The notes: generated by a model not told the origin, from the sequence alone. Counted from the stretch's first letter, positions 45,117 through 57,094 are shown. The stretch: 64,000 bases of DNA from Myotis daubentonii (GCF_963259705.1 NC_081842.1:34499796-34563795), one strand, 5' to 3'. Numbers and translations are program-made.

Positions 45117-46480
45117 AGAAAAGCTCTGTACTGGATATGAACATATAAAGCATATTTGCATTGATGGCTCTGTTTTTCAAACAAAAAAGTGATGGTGATA
45201 AGATTTGACAGAAAAATGCCAACAGATGCAGAACACGAGTGTTCATCACAGGCAGATGAAGGGTAGACTGTCTAACACAGGTACACAAAGCTGGAGGCAC
45301 TGCGGTCGTCCCACTGGAATGCCAAGCTGCCCTGGCTTCCAGGCCCCATAAAGGCCCTGCTATAGCTGCTTCAGCATCTTCCTAAGATGAGGATTCTATA
45401 AGAATTTGGGGAAAGCAACATTTATTAGTCTCTTGGAATTTTGAGCCCCATAGACTCCTTCTGACAATAAAGGCACATTGTGGCAACCTGCCTGGTGCAA
45501 GTAATTGGTAGGGTAGAACCTCCCTCTGCATTTGCCCAAGCTTGCTTTCCCCAGAGGAGTATCTCCATAGCAGGATGAGACCTTCGTCTCCTGATGTCTA
45601 TTCCTATAGGTTTGATTTTCTATTCATTTTTTACAGATAAATGACACGGCACATTTCTTGGTTATTTCTTTATTCTTGCTTTCCTCAGTTTGAAATTGCA
45701 ATATTAGCTCAGTTGTTACAATGACTCTAGAGTGAGGAGAGCCGGAGATTTTATATTAACTTCCAACTCTAATTTGTACTACATGCTTAAAGCAATATTT
45801 TAAGGACGATTCCCTGGTTCAGTGAGAGGGAATTCTAGAACATCAGGAATATATTCCATAGGCCAGGGAGGGGGATAACAGCATGCATTCCTGACATTTC
45901 TCATTCCTGGTCTAGCAATATCCTAAATCTTTTAGGAGGGGGGAAGACAGACCTCCTGAGTGGCTCTCCCGGGGGCATAGATAGGCCAATTGGATGCTGG
46001 CTGTCAGTTATATTACCAGGTCTGCCAGTGACGATGGATGTGATAAGAAATGCATCACAGAGACACTTGGGGCAAGCACAGAAATGTTTGCTAAACATAA
46101 CAGAAGACATGGTTCCAGCAACACTTTCCCTAGCAGATTTGCCTCTATGATTGCAGAGAAGTCTCAGTGCTTAATCTTCCCTTGAGGCAAAATGGATGTC
46201 ACTGACCTGATAGGATTTGTGAGGTTCTGAAAACTCTTGTCCTAACATAAATAAAAATATCTCCACCATCAATTTATGTGTGGTCCCTGGAATTTAATCA
46301 CAGGGACTCTATCCATGTGGAAGACTAATGAAATTGAACTTTGTTATGTAAATAGATTATAGAATTAGAAAGCTCTGGGAGTGAGAAGGGACATTAGGGT
46401 CATGATTCCCCTACTATTGTTTTCTAGTTGAGGAAATGGAGGTATCTTAACTGATTGGATCTCTAATTTTGAGGGGGAAA
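45117..46480. other. Unannotated sequence
   Basis: A possible MIR scrap lies near 46390-46450. No gene or other repeat was recognised. Confidence 0.5.
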
Positions 46481-46489
46481 AATGCTGGG

Positions 46490-46645
46490 ATTTATTCACC
46501 AGTTACTATCAACTTGTGATAGATTAAGATACTTGAGAGTAGAGAGTTTAAGTAATAAACATGTTTAAGATCATATAAGTAAGTTGGTAGCATAGCGAGA
46601 ATTTGAATCCAACTTTGGCCACTAAGCCTATATGCTCTTTGCAGG
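46490..46645 (-). mobile_element. MIR fragment
   Basis: The plus strand has AAGATCATATAAGTAAGTTG, TAGCGAGAATTTGAATCCAA and GCCACTAAGCCTATATGCTC. This is the reverse complement of the MIR tRNA-like head. Confidence 0.65.
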
Positions 46646-46973
46646 AGATCATCTTGCTCTCCATTTTATTACTGTACGTACCAACAGTTTTCTCCCTATC
46701 CAGTTTACCTACTGTATATATTACTCTACTGAAGTCTTATCTCTGCAGCTTTCCACTTAGTAAGCATCTGATAAACAAATGTATGACTTGTGTTAATAAT
46801 TGATGACTTCAATGCCTCTAACACTTATGGTATGCCTACAATGTGAGAGTCTCCAGGGATATAAAAGTGATACCACCACTGCCTTGAAAAATCCCAGTTT
46901 ATTACCATACTGCCATCTATCTAGACAACCTATCACTTTTTGTAAGCAAATTTGTGATAAAATTATAACAACA
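46646..46973. other. Unannotated sequence
   Basis: The part at about 46810-46930 has CTTATGGTATGCCTACAATG and GGGATATAAAAGTGATACC, which may be a faint L2 or MIR end. Confidence 0.4.
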
Positions 46974-47280
46974 CTAGAGGCCCAGTGCACAAATTTGTGC
47001 ACGGGTGGGGTCCAGCCAGCCTGCCTTGATGGGGGCCAATCGGGCTGGACTGGCAGAGGGGAGTGGATACGGGAGGTTGGCTGCCAGCCCCGCCCCTGAA
47101 CGTGGTGGGGGGGGCAATTGGGGTGGGGTCAGCCAGAGGGAGGGTCCACAGGAGGTTGGAGGGGCTGACCGGAGCCCCGATCGAGCTGGTTGGCCACTGC
47201 AGTGCATGTCATAGTGACCAGTAGTTCCAGTTGTTCTAGTCGTTCCATTGTTCCATCACTTGGCTTTTATATATATAAGA
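46974..47280 (-). mobile_element. Helitron, copy 1 of a tandem triple
   Basis: The plus strand begins CTAGAGGCCCAGTGCACA, with the perfect 18-bp palindrome GTGCACAAATTTGTGCAC at 46985-47002. It ends TTTTATATATATAAGA (5' TC terminus on the minus strand) directly against copy 2. The GC-rich interior resembles copy 2. Host A (46973) is on the outer side. No coding. Confidence 0.92.
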
Positions 47281-47530
47281 CTAGAAGCCCGGTGCATGAA
47301 TTCATGCACGGGTGGGGTTTGGCTGGCCTGCCCTGATGGGAGCCCATTGAGGAGCACCTGTGGAGGAGGCAGGGGCCAGTGGGTGGTTGGCCCACTGGCC
47401 ACGCCCCCAAATGATCTGTTGGGGGCCCATCGGGGCCCAGATCAGGCTGGTTGGCTGCCACAGTGCACATCATAACTACCAGTCGTGCCGGTCATTCTGC
47501 CATTCTAGTCACAGGGCTTTTATATACAGA
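47281..47530 (-). mobile_element. Helitron, copy 2 of a tandem triple
   Basis: It begins CTAGAAGCCCGGTGCATG with palindrome GTGCATGAATTCATGCAC at 47292-47309 and ends GGGCTTTTATATACAGA. The interior (GGCCTGCCCTGATGGGAGCC, GATCAGGCTGGTTGGCTGCC) is alignable with copy 1, so both belong to one subfamily but are clearly diverged. No base separates it from either neighbour. Confidence 0.92.
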
Positions 47531-47844
47531 CTAGAGGCCCGGTGCACGAAATTCGTGCATGGGGGGTGGAGGTGGGGTCCCTCAGCCTAATCTGCACCCT
47601 CTCCAATCTGGGAGCCCTCAGGGGATGTCCTATTGAGGCTTAGGCCTGCTCCCCATGGTTCTCTGCTGTCTATGGGGGCTGCTTGGCTGCTCCCGGGTTG
47701 CTGTGGGTGATGACAAAGCAGGCCCTGCTCTCAGCGGCTGCCTTCCGGGACTGGAGGATTCCAGTGGGGCTGAGAGGACTGGGTGCTGCCATCTTTGTGT
47801 CAGAGTGACAGTTAATTTGTATATTACTCTTTTATTAGATAGGA
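47531..47844 (-). mobile_element. Helitron, copy 3 of a tandem triple
   Basis: It begins CTAGAGGCCCGGTGCACG with hairpin GTGCACGAAATTCGTGCA and ends CTCTTTTATTAGATAGGA, the complement of TCCTATCTAATAAAAGAG. Host T follows at 47845. The interior differs from copies 1-2, so it is another subfamily. Its 5' end is of the type also found on 57941-59224. Confidence 0.92.
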
Positions 47845-48930
47845 TAGATTTTACATCATTCCCAACACAGAGTCAAAACGGTGGCTGATTTTTTGGATCA
47901 TTTCAAATCTGTTTATTCTGCAACACTACCTTTTTTCCCTTTTTTCTCTTTCTTTTTATGAAATATAAGAATGCCTACCTTACTAAGGCTATCTTTGATT
48001 AATTAATAACAGCTTGAAATGGTCTTTGAAAACTTCAAATACTAAGCAAATTGTAAAGTATTTTCTCCTATAGTTTTTGTCATGTTTCTCCCCTAGGAAC
48101 AGTTGAAGGTCTTTTGCATCATCTGGTCTAGTCATAATTAAAACCTAAAGAAGTAGAATTGATGGCATGAAATATCTACTTATAACTAGTCGGAATCAGC
48201 AGGCAGGCCTCTAGCTCTGCTTCATTATTAAAAAAAATGCCACCACCAGCATTTCTCATAGCCCTTTCTGAAAGGATATTTAAGTGTAAGAGTTTTTTCC
48301 CCAGCAAGTTCTTGTTATTCAGATGAAAATATTATATCAGGTGATACCCTGTGACTGTGAGGCACCATTTAAAATGTCTATGGTTCCTTCCCATAGGTGG
48401 AGAATGGCCCATTCGCCAAATTTCCAGAGTTCAGAATTCCACAGAGAATTTCTTTAGAGTCAAGGACAAACATTCTTCTTCCCCGTGTCCCTATATTTCT
48501 GTCCTCGAGCTGAGTCATTTTCTCTCTTTTTATCCCATAAAAAGAGCTGAGATGACTCTGAAAGCAAAGAGAGTCCTAGAGAAGTTGCAATTTATAGTTA
48601 CTTCCCTTGCATTTCATCTTTCAACCTACTGTATAGCTAACGGGAGAAAATAAGGCAATAGCCTACAGAAATATTGATAAATATATGTCAGTTAAAGCTA
48701 TAAATATCAGGGAATAAGCAACTATTTATATCTACTAAACTGGAAAAAAATGATATTTAATTGAAAATACATTGGCTAGTTTGAGTGCAGGGAAAATACC
48801 ACACTCATCTCGTGTGTTTTTTTTCAACTCAGGGCTGTGCATTAGAACCCTGTGGGGACCTTTTGGAACTTACTAAGGTCAACTCTCTGTGTGCTTTTTG
48901 AAAGTAATTTTCATAATATTTAAAGAGCTA
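47845..48930. other. Unannotated sequence
   Basis: The part at about 48825-48900 may be a faint MER5A-like scrap. No gene was seen. Confidence 0.45.
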
Positions 48931-48934
48931 CAAA

Positions 48935-49110
48935 AAATTTGTACATTTTCAAACCTTATGATCTCACTTGTGATAAATTATCCTAAAGAAATAATTCAAA
49001 ATAAGGGAAAAAAAAGCCACATGAGAAGAGTTCAGAGTCATTTATTACAGATAAAATTTCAATAATCTAATATTTAATGGAGATATTGATTTCTCTTCTT
49101 ATCACCACAC
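48935..49110 (+). mobile_element. L1M fragment
   Basis: GATAAATTATCCTAAAGAAA, then TAATTCAAAATAAGGGAAAA, fits the L1M passage near the end of ORF2. Short and diverged. Confidence 0.55.
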
Positions 49111-50007
49111 ACCCAGCAACACAACACCACCTGCCTGGGCTGTATTGGAAGCCTTTCTAGTGCAGAGCTGGCTTGGGAATCAAGCTGGACGCAGCCTACT
49201 GGTGGCAGATATCTGTGGACTCAGTAAGGTTGGCAGAGTCAGGCGCAATTAATATCAATGCCACTGCTGAAATTATATATTTTTAAGAATATACACTGCT
49301 TGTAAATGACCACAAGGAAATAGAGAAAAATGAAAATGATTTGGCTTGTTGAAATAGCGGAATTGTACAATAATTATTATTCTTTCATTTTGAATTCTAT
49401 TAACATGATTTTAATGTCTGTACAAAGATTTTTAATGGGAAACATTGGCAAGCTAAGGGTATTTTTTAGCTTTATTAATTTATCTAAAGATTAAAATGTA
49501 ATAGCTTCAACTGGCCAGATTCAAGTAGCTTAAACACAGTGCCTTGAGTTACCAGTTGTTTCAACTTTCAAAGAGTATATTTTTCTACCAATAGGGCACA
49601 TTTCACTACTGGCACACATCTGGATGGAGACATTTTCTCCCAATATTGATATTATTCATTTTTAGGAAATGACCTGCACATCTATTTTATTATGTAAGCT
49701 GGTCACTAAGTCAGGGAGTCCTTGTAGATTTATTTAAGGCAAGAAAGATTTGATTGACGGAATTGGGAAGACTTAGTTAAGAGCACAGACCTAGTATTTG
49801 GCACCTGAAAAAGAAAAGCAATGCAAGCTTCACATTAACCCCGGGCTTCACTAGTCAACAAGGCTGTTGGTCTTCTTTCTCTTTTGATTACCTTTATTGA
49901 TAAATTGCTCACAGGGGCCTACATTTCAGATCATCCTTCATTATAAGACTTCCCCTAACATAAGCATTGCATGCTTTGGGCCTTTTCCTGAAGTTAAATT
50001 CAAAAGG
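49111..50007. other. Unannotated sequence
   Basis: Nothing recognised. Confidence 0.5.

Positions 50008-50010
<3 letters not shown>

Positions 50011-50054
<44 letters not shown>
50011..50054. repeat. (TG)n microsatellite
   Basis: About 21 TG units. The Cys/Val frames over it are artefacts. Confidence 0.96.
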
Positions 50055-50055
<1 letters not shown>

Positions 50056-50061
50056 CTGTGC

Positions 50062-50110
50062 ATTCTGTGCCAGGTGTAGTCCCTGGCATCCTAAACCTTC
50101 AAAACCTCAT
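50062..50110 (+). repeat. Direct repeat, copy 1 (about 50 bp)
   Basis: TGCCAGGTGTAGTCCCTGGC followed by ATCCTAAACCTTCAAAACCT recurs at 51271-51320 with few changes. Both copies follow a TG-rich stretch. Family unknown. Confidence 0.8.
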
Positions 50111-50435
50111 ATCAAGACTCACTTGTCCAGTCTGCACTACTGAGCATTCAATTCATCTGAATTGTTGCTGGCGGTTTATGTTGTTGTCTCACTTGCTGGT
50201 ATTTACATTTAAACCTGGACTCCTCTAGTAGAGATCTGTGCCCCCACCCATTATTAAAAAAAAAAAAAAATCTCTCATAGAGAAGACATGTTAGATCAAT
50301 GGGTGGGTGGTGATTTATTAACCTATGGCTTCCTAGTTCTAAAACCTAAAGTCATTGCAGTCTTGACCCAGGCACTTGGGACCGAGACCACTGGGGTTGA
50401 AGTTCCGTTTCTTTCTTCTCCTTCCTTATCATTAG

Positions 50436-50860
50436 TAGTTCCAGTGGATGCAGTACTTCTCAAAAATCAGTGTCCAGCCCTGACCGGTTTGGCTCAGTGG
50501 ATAGAGCGTCAGCCTGCGGACTGAAAGTTCCCAGGTTTGATTCCGGCCAAGGGTATGTACCTTGGTTACAGGCACATCCCCAATGGGAGGTGTGCGGGAG
50601 GCAGCTGATCGATGTTTCTCTCTCATCGATGTTTCTAGCTCTCTATCCCTCTCCCTTCCTCTCTGTAAAAAAATCAATAAAATATATTTTTTAAAAATCA
50701 GTATCCAATGAATCACCTGGGTCCTGCTAAAATGCTGATTCAGGTTCAGTAGAACTGGGTAGCAGTTCCGGTTCTGTAGTTCTAACACACCACAGGGGTA
50801 CAGGTTGTGTTGCTTAAGACCTTAGACTGTACTTTGAGTAGCTGGGGCTAGGTAATGAGC
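50436..50860 (+). mobile_element. MER5A-like hAT, split by a VES SINE
   Basis: Left: CCAGTGGATGCAGTACTTCTC. Right of the SINE: AATGAATCACCTGGGTCCTG, AAAATGCTGATTCAGGTTCA and GTGTTGCTTAAGACCTTAGA. This is the MER5A order (TCACCTGGGAACTTGTTAG, ATGCAGATTCTCGGG). Ends are approximate. Confidence 0.68.
50477..50692 (+). mobile_element. VES SINE
   Basis: The head GCCCTGACCGGTTTGGCTCA has an exact box A; box B is GGTTTGATTCC. The body has TCGATGTTTCTCTCTCATCG and the tail TCAATAAAATATATTTTTTA. The 15-bp TSD AAAAATCAGTGTCCA (50462-50476) matches 50693-50707 with one mismatch. It sits in a MER5A-like element. Confidence 0.96.
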
Positions 50861-52660
50861 CAAATCCTGAGGACAGAAGTGAAAAAAGAGCAATCTTTTC
50901 CTGCAACAAACTGAATATCACCCTTCATTCTCCTTGCCAGTAATTCAAGTTATCATTTTTAGTCTAACATTTGAAATTTGCTACCAATTTAGTCTGCTGT
51001 ATGGAGATTCTCTTTTTCTTCCTTCTTTCCTTATTCCACACAAGGGGGGGGGGGAATGGAAATAATATGCTCTCAGCGAATGTGTATATTATGTAAATAA
51101 ATACTTATGTGTTTCCTTGGGGAAAAGAGAAACAATTATTTTGGTAGTGCTGTAGCATTAAGAATTTATACTTGGAGCCAGATACTTGATTTTAAGCATG
51201 GTCTGCTTTAATTTCACTGTAAGTTTGGCAATTTTCTTATCTTCTCTAATTGTTCTGTAAATGTGTGTGTTTTCTATGCCAGGTGTAGTTCCTGGCATCC
51301 TAAGACTTTAAAAACCTCATTTGTAACATGGGTATGAAGTGTTTAAGATTAAAAGAGAAAATTTATGTGAAAGATTCTGCAAACAGAAAGTATTTTACCT
51401 GGTTGCTAAATACCTATTATTCATTGTTTCATATACCTTATCTGAAATCACAATATGTTTTATCACCACTATCTATGAACTTCATTAAAGTACAAGAGAT
51501 AGGATGAATTTTAAAAAATGAAAAATACCTCCTGAACTTGGTGTACCTAAATCTACACAGAATTTATTAGGAAAATAATCTCCCAAGCAATAAAAATGTG
51601 CTAACTTTTGAGAAATCATTACTTAAGCAATTACAAGCTCTAGTGCTTTTATAGCTAACATATTTTTTCTTTAGCTTTGCTAAATCTAGTATTTCATCTC
51701 AATTAAGTGACACTAATATGTAAGTATCTATGAGGTGAAATAAATCCATATTAATCTTGCATAGAATGGCTTGTAAAACAATGATCAAACTTCGGGAGAA
51801 TGCAAAAATACTCCTTAAATACGATTATCATTCAAAAAACTGACGTGTGTATATAATAAGTGAAAAATACTAACTTCCTTTTATTCTCCCCCAATGTATG
51901 TAAATGTTAGCAAGCCTGCTAAAAAGGTTGAGTCAGAGATTAGCTCCAAACTGTCCAGGAGAATATCAAAACGGCACCTTCCAGGGCATGTAGGCAAACC
52001 AAATCCTTAGTGGAGACAGGCTAATTTATCATAGTGCAGTTGCGATGGCAACAACAGTTCTTGGTGCCATGTGACCCGAAGCAGTTTCTGTTGACTGGCT
52101 CTAACTGACTGTCAGTTCAGCAAAGGTTCCACTGTTTCCAGTGAAAGGGAAGAGAGAGCATTGATACTTGTTGAAAGGGCCTAATAATAATAGTGTATCT
52201 CAATCCATGAAAGCCTCCCTTTGTCTCCTTGACAGTTATTTTTATTCTGGCTCAAGGGACCCCTCTAATTTTTGTTACACAAAGGCCGCTTATTTATTCA
52301 CAGATTAAATATGTGTTTCTCTGTTTACTAAGAGCTCCGTCTGTGCCAATGGAGTTGCAAACAAGCATTTTAATCTTCTATGATAATAATATTGTATTTT
52401 TAACATGCTAAATTTTGAACAGCATTTTTTCTAATATTTTTTATAAACCCACAAGAAGTCTGGTTGTGTGACATAGGAGCTAATAGCTAAATTTATCTGC
52501 ATATTATTATTTTTTTATACATAAAAAGTGGAGGCTGACTATTCTCTCCTCTGACCTGAAAGAGCCTGTGATCTTTAGGGAAGCTAGATAATAGGTTCGC
52601 ACATGATTTTTCTTGTCTACTTTTCACTGTTCTTTTCCTTGATGGCTAAGTAACACGAGC
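50861..52660. other. Unannotated sequence, about 1.8 kb
   Basis: A run of 10 or more G lies near 51043. The second copy of the direct repeat is at 51271-51320. No gene was seen. Confidence 0.5.
51271..51320 (+). repeat. Direct repeat, copy 2 (about 50 bp)
   Basis: TGCCAGGTGTAGTTCCTGGC, ATCCTAAGACTTTAAAAACC. It lies 1.2 kb downstream of copy 1 in the same orientation. Confidence 0.8.
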
Positions 52661-52664
52661 TGTA

Positions 52665-53350
52665 GAGATAGTTACACTCTTTGATTCAACAATTCCACTC
52701 TTGGGATTTTTGTCTTGGGGAAATTCCACTAAAGAGAGAGTTGTATGATATAGGGGAGAAAGAATTGAGATTGGGTGTCAGATAGATATGCATTTCAAAT
52801 CCAGGTGCTGCCACTTGTGCAGAGTGCCCTTGGGGAAGTATTTTACCTCCATGAGCCTCAAGTTCCCTCATTTGCAAAACAGACTTGAGTTTAACTCCCC
52901 CACCCACCCAGAATGGGGATTGGGAGCCTTATAAATCACATGTAAGTGCCTGGCCTACGCCTGTGTACCTATCAGAGCTCTCAGTATGCAATACTTCTTG
53001 ATGCAGCAGCATCTGTAAAACAAAAATCTTGGAAACAATCCATGTGCCCCACATTAGCAGTATGAGTTAGTAAATTCTATATTACTAAATTAGGTATATT
53101 AACATAATTAAATATGATGTAATCATTTAAAATAATTCTTTCTGTTAAATATGACTTTGGAGAAACTTTTATGATATAATATAAAATAATAGTGCTTACA
53201 AAAAGCAGAAGTAGTATTATGGGCCTTATACTGCACTGTCATATGAATTATATGTATATGAAGAAGGTAAGTGACCACATGCAAATAGCACAGGTAGTAT
53301 GTTTATAAGTGATTACTGTATTAATGTAGGACAACTACTTGGAGACACTT
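52665..53350 (+). mobile_element. L1M fragments around a MIR
   Basis: TCAACAATTCCACTCTTGGG at the start, then CTTGGAAACAATCCATGTGC near 53030 and later ATGATGTAATCATTTAAAAT and GCTTACAAAAAGCAGAAGTA are degraded L1M 3' ORF2/UTR text in correct order. A MIR-like segment at about 52765-52950 separates the parts. Confidence 0.6.
52765..52950 (+). mobile_element. MIR SINE inside L1M
   Basis: GGTGCTGCCACTTGTGCAGA, CTTGGGGAAGTATTTTACCT and GAGCCTCAAGTTCCCTCATT follow the forward MIR order. Confidence 0.7.
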
Positions 53351-53360
53351 TATTACCTTT

Positions 53361-54925
53361 CAATTAAAAAAATATTGTGAAACATAAATGTGGAGGGTTG
53401 GAGTGGAGAGGAGAGCATCTTCGGTGACCTACAGCAACTAGAAAGCAGCCGTACATCCCTCTTTCTTTTTCACTTAAGAACACCCATTCACCCAAACTCC
53501 ATGACAGGCACGAAAATGTGGTTCTGCCAACACTTTTGAACATTTCCCGTATGTCCCCAGAGCAATGCTGCTTCAAGTGAGAACCAGAAAAGAATTTACA
53601 AGGAAGACTCCAAGTGTGAAAGCATTTCAGCGTATGCACCAAGGAGACAGTGTAAGTGGAGGAGAAGAGAAAGAGTGAAAGCAATTTGCAAGGTTGATTA
53701 AAAGGTGTGGCGTGCATTTGGAATGCATTTTTATCCAAATTTAGCAGTTAGAGCTTAGATACACAGGCACGTAGGAAGTGGCAGTAAGGCCAGGCTCTAG
53801 TGTTTTCCATAGGGCTAAAAGTTCATTATAACCTCAAACGAATGATCACAGGAACTGAGAGACAAGTAATTTTCTAGCTGTTTTTTTTTAAGTGGCAGTG
53901 GAGCGGTTCATTGAGTGCCAGGTTCGGTGCTGACAGCTCAGGAAGGAGTGAGGGAGCCAGATAAGAAGGCATTGACAGAGGCAGCTGGGTAAGTCTCGCA
54001 GTGAATGCTGACATGCTCTCCACTCTCAACATTCTAGCTACACTGGCTGGTGTCCAGGTACCATTATCTGCTCTGGCAAGGATGGGCCACATTTTACTTC
54101 ATGCAAAAAGTATGTCAAACAGAAGAACTCAGTAATAGCAAAAAAAAAAAAAAAAAAAGTCCTTGATGTTTCTGTACAGTATTCTTATCTAGACTGTGGT
54201 GCTTTTAACCAGGAGGTAATACTTAATTTACCTGAGGAGTCTCCAGCTAAATTTTATGTTGCTGTTTTAAAACAGAATATATACTGAAAAAGATTAAAAA
54301 TATACTCTGAAATGCCATCCTGCTGGTTTTAGGGAAAGTTCTGTCTCATTCATCATTAGGGTCCCCTCCCTAGACCAGAATCACACAGTAGGCTTACCTG
54401 GTATATTCAAAACCAGTAAAGGGTATTAAACTCCAATCAAGTATGGATGGCACTAGCATTCTCATTGGCAAGTGGTCTCTTGAAATTTGGTGGCCCTGTC
54501 CTTGCTTATGATGCATAGGTCATATCTAATCACTCCCAGAGCCATCTCTCTCTGAGATCTCATCACTCTTTGGCATGTGGCAAAGTTACCATTGATATGT
54601 TAGCTATAGACATCGCCCCTTCCCCATATCCCTGGGAAAATTACTTTTTAACCAGAGGGCAATATTTGCTCCACTTTAACCCCCCTTTACCTTTCATTCC
54701 GTTGGCCTCTTTTAAAGGTTTAGGCTTTTGTTAGACAAAAGCCAACAAGACTTAGAGACTCTGCCTGATTTAGGGTCAGCCTTACATATCTCCAGAGTCA
54801 ATGAAGATGCATAGAGGCTACTTGAATGCAGAAAAGGAAATGAGAAAATAGAGGGAGAGAAAAAAAGTTATCTATTAAGATGTATACCTTCATGGTGCTG
54901 GACAATACCTGGTAGAGAAGGCATG

Positions 54926-54928
<3 letters not shown>
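53361..54928. other. Unannotated sequence
   Basis: An A-run of 18 lies near 54141. A minus-strand 124-codon frame at 53364-53738 has no support. No gene was seen. Confidence 0.5.
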
Positions 54929-54961
<33 letters not shown>

Positions 54962-54976
54962 GTTGTTGTTGTTATG
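54929..54976. repeat. (TG)n-(TTG)n microsatellite
   Basis: About 15 TG units followed by four TTG units. Confidence 0.95.
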
Positions 54977-56159
54977 CAAAGGTGAAAGCAGAGGAATGTG
55001 GACATTGAGACAGCGAGACTAAAGCAAGCATGAATCAATACGGCAAGATTATCAGGTTGAGTGGTGTAAGGACTTGAGTTCCTTGAGATAGGCCCTTCAC
55101 ACTAATGCTAGGTCAGCTCTAGGTCAGTTTCACAAATCAATAACTGTTTCAAGTTTATTGTTTTGACTTTGATTTAAGCTAAAAGAGTGTCAGACTTTGT
55201 GGGCATGATCATTAGATGATATGTCTATCTTTGAATGTGGAATGAGATTTTATTTTGCATGACATAATTTTTATTGTGCATTTTAAAATAACAGATCAAA
55301 TTATTATTAGCATTATTTGTGACTTTTAAAAAATCATTTATACCTGCAGTTTGACTTTGGCCCTTTAGATTATCTAGTTTGAGTAGCATACTAATAGGGT
55401 CAAAAACACAGGCATGTATTTCTTGGAGGCTGGCTAATCGGACTCCATTCCATAATTATAGATTATACTTCTAACCTCTGCCTGCCAGTTTTAAATGTAT
55501 TCTTCCAGTCTCAAGGGGTATTCTGTAAGAGCATGTGAGCAAATCAATGAAAATCGATTTCCTATTGGAAAAAACTCAAATTTTATGACCTACATCTCAA
55601 GAGTAACTAGCATCTTTGCATATGGCAGACATAATTACTTCATTCATTTTCAAGTGTAGCTGTCTACATGATGTCAGGATAAAACAAATTTACATTAAAA
55701 ACACTGTTTACACTTGACAGATCAGTAGACTTACGTCTATATCTGAGGGCTGGAAATTTATTGCTCTTGAATAATATCCAAATCAGCTTTTCAACATTTT
55801 CTAAGATCTTTCAAGAAGGAAAAAATAATTATACTCTTCTGCTAATGGTTCTTTACCTTAGAACCAACCAGGAAACTTCTTGAATTATTTTCACCATTAA
55901 TAATGTAATCTAATAAAATAATAAAGCCATTAGTAAATGTGTCAGAAATCGTAATAGGGAATTGCAGTTAGAGGCTCAAGTCATGTAACTTGTCATCTGC
56001 TGCCCCCTATATAGGCCTTGGCTAGCCTTTTAATTTTTTCAAGAACCATAATGGTACGGTTTTGTCTTTTATTTCCAATGATCATCTAGCATGTTTTTTA
56101 TACTGATGCTCTCATATTTGAAGCCTATCCTAGTATTTCTTATTCTTTTCTATGTCTTT
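54977..56159. other. Unannotated AT-rich sequence
   Basis: Nothing recognised. Confidence 0.5.
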
Positions 56160-56400
56160 CTGAGTTATAGTATTATTTTAGGCTGAATCCAGATCATGTG
56201 AGAAAGGCAACAGAGTTTAGGACCTGGATGTCATGAGCACATTTTCACTCCTCTGAGCCTGTTTTCATATCCGTAAAATGTAGGTATTGATTCCCCCTAT
56301 CTTAGGTTTCTTGTGTAAATGAGATCAGATAAGCACATTAAATAAACTAGCACAATGTAAACATGTAGCATATAGTGTGATTATGATTGCTTACGATCAT
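56160..56400 (+). mobile_element. MIR SINE (ancient)
   Basis: Forward order: CACTCCTCTGAGCCTGTTTT, CATATCCGTAAAATGTAGGT, GATTCCCCCTATCTTAGG, GTAAATGAGATCAGATAAGC and ACTAGCACAATGTAAAC. The tRNA head is poorly kept. Confidence 0.68.
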
Positions 56401-56629
56401 CAGACATTGAAAACCTGATTCTAATTTCCTTTCAGCTACCCCACTCTTTTTGAGGTTAATGAGTAAGCAATAGAGACCTTTGATGATACCTGATAACTAG
56501 GCCATTCCATGTTGCAACACATCATGAATCATTAAATAAATACATCTAAAATTCCAAGTAAAATATATTAAAATATATAAATGCCTTGCTTTCAAAGATA
56601 TGAATATTGTGTTGAAGACATTATATCTA

Positions 56630-56990
56630 TCTATACTAATAAAAGGGTAATATGCTAATTAGACCAGGAGACCTTCTGGGAGACCAGCCAGGGGGGGCAT
56701 TTGGGGGCCATCAGGCCGGCTGGGGAGAGCAATTGGGGGCCATGAGGCCAGCTGGGGAGAGCAGTTGGGAGCCATGAGGCTGGCAGAGGAGGGCAGTTGG
56801 GGGCCATGAGGCTGGCAGGGGAGGGCAGTTGGGGTGATCAGGCCAGCAGGGGAGGGGAAGTTGGGGGCAAGCAGGCCAGCAGGGGACAGGGGGCAGTTGG
56901 AGGTGAGCAGGCTGGCAGGCAGAGTGGTTAGGGGTGATCGGGCAGGCAGGCAGGTGAGCTGTTAGGAGACAGCAGTCTAGATTGCGAGAC
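56630..56990 (+). mobile_element. Helitron without a recognisable 3' end
   Basis: 5' end TCTATACTAATAAAAGGG and TAATATGCTAATTAGACC. The interior from about 56690 is a string of about 36-bp units with GGGGGCCATGAGGC and GGCAGGGGAGGGCAGTTGG, ending with the GATCGGGCAGGCAGGCAGG / GAGCTGTTAGGAGAC unit known from 5854-6349. The hairpin and CTAG end are missing, so it is truncated. Confidence 0.85.
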
Positions 56991-57094
56991 GAAATGCTAT
57001 ATAAGAAAGCATATAATTACAACACAGTCTAATTATAATATTTAGTATCAAGTAATTGGATACATGTAAAAGTCCTTTGTAAATATTGTCATAA

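Noticed and set aside
53364..53738. 124-codon minus-strand frame
   Set aside because: No recognisable motif, no splice or A-tail signals; length is within chance for this window.
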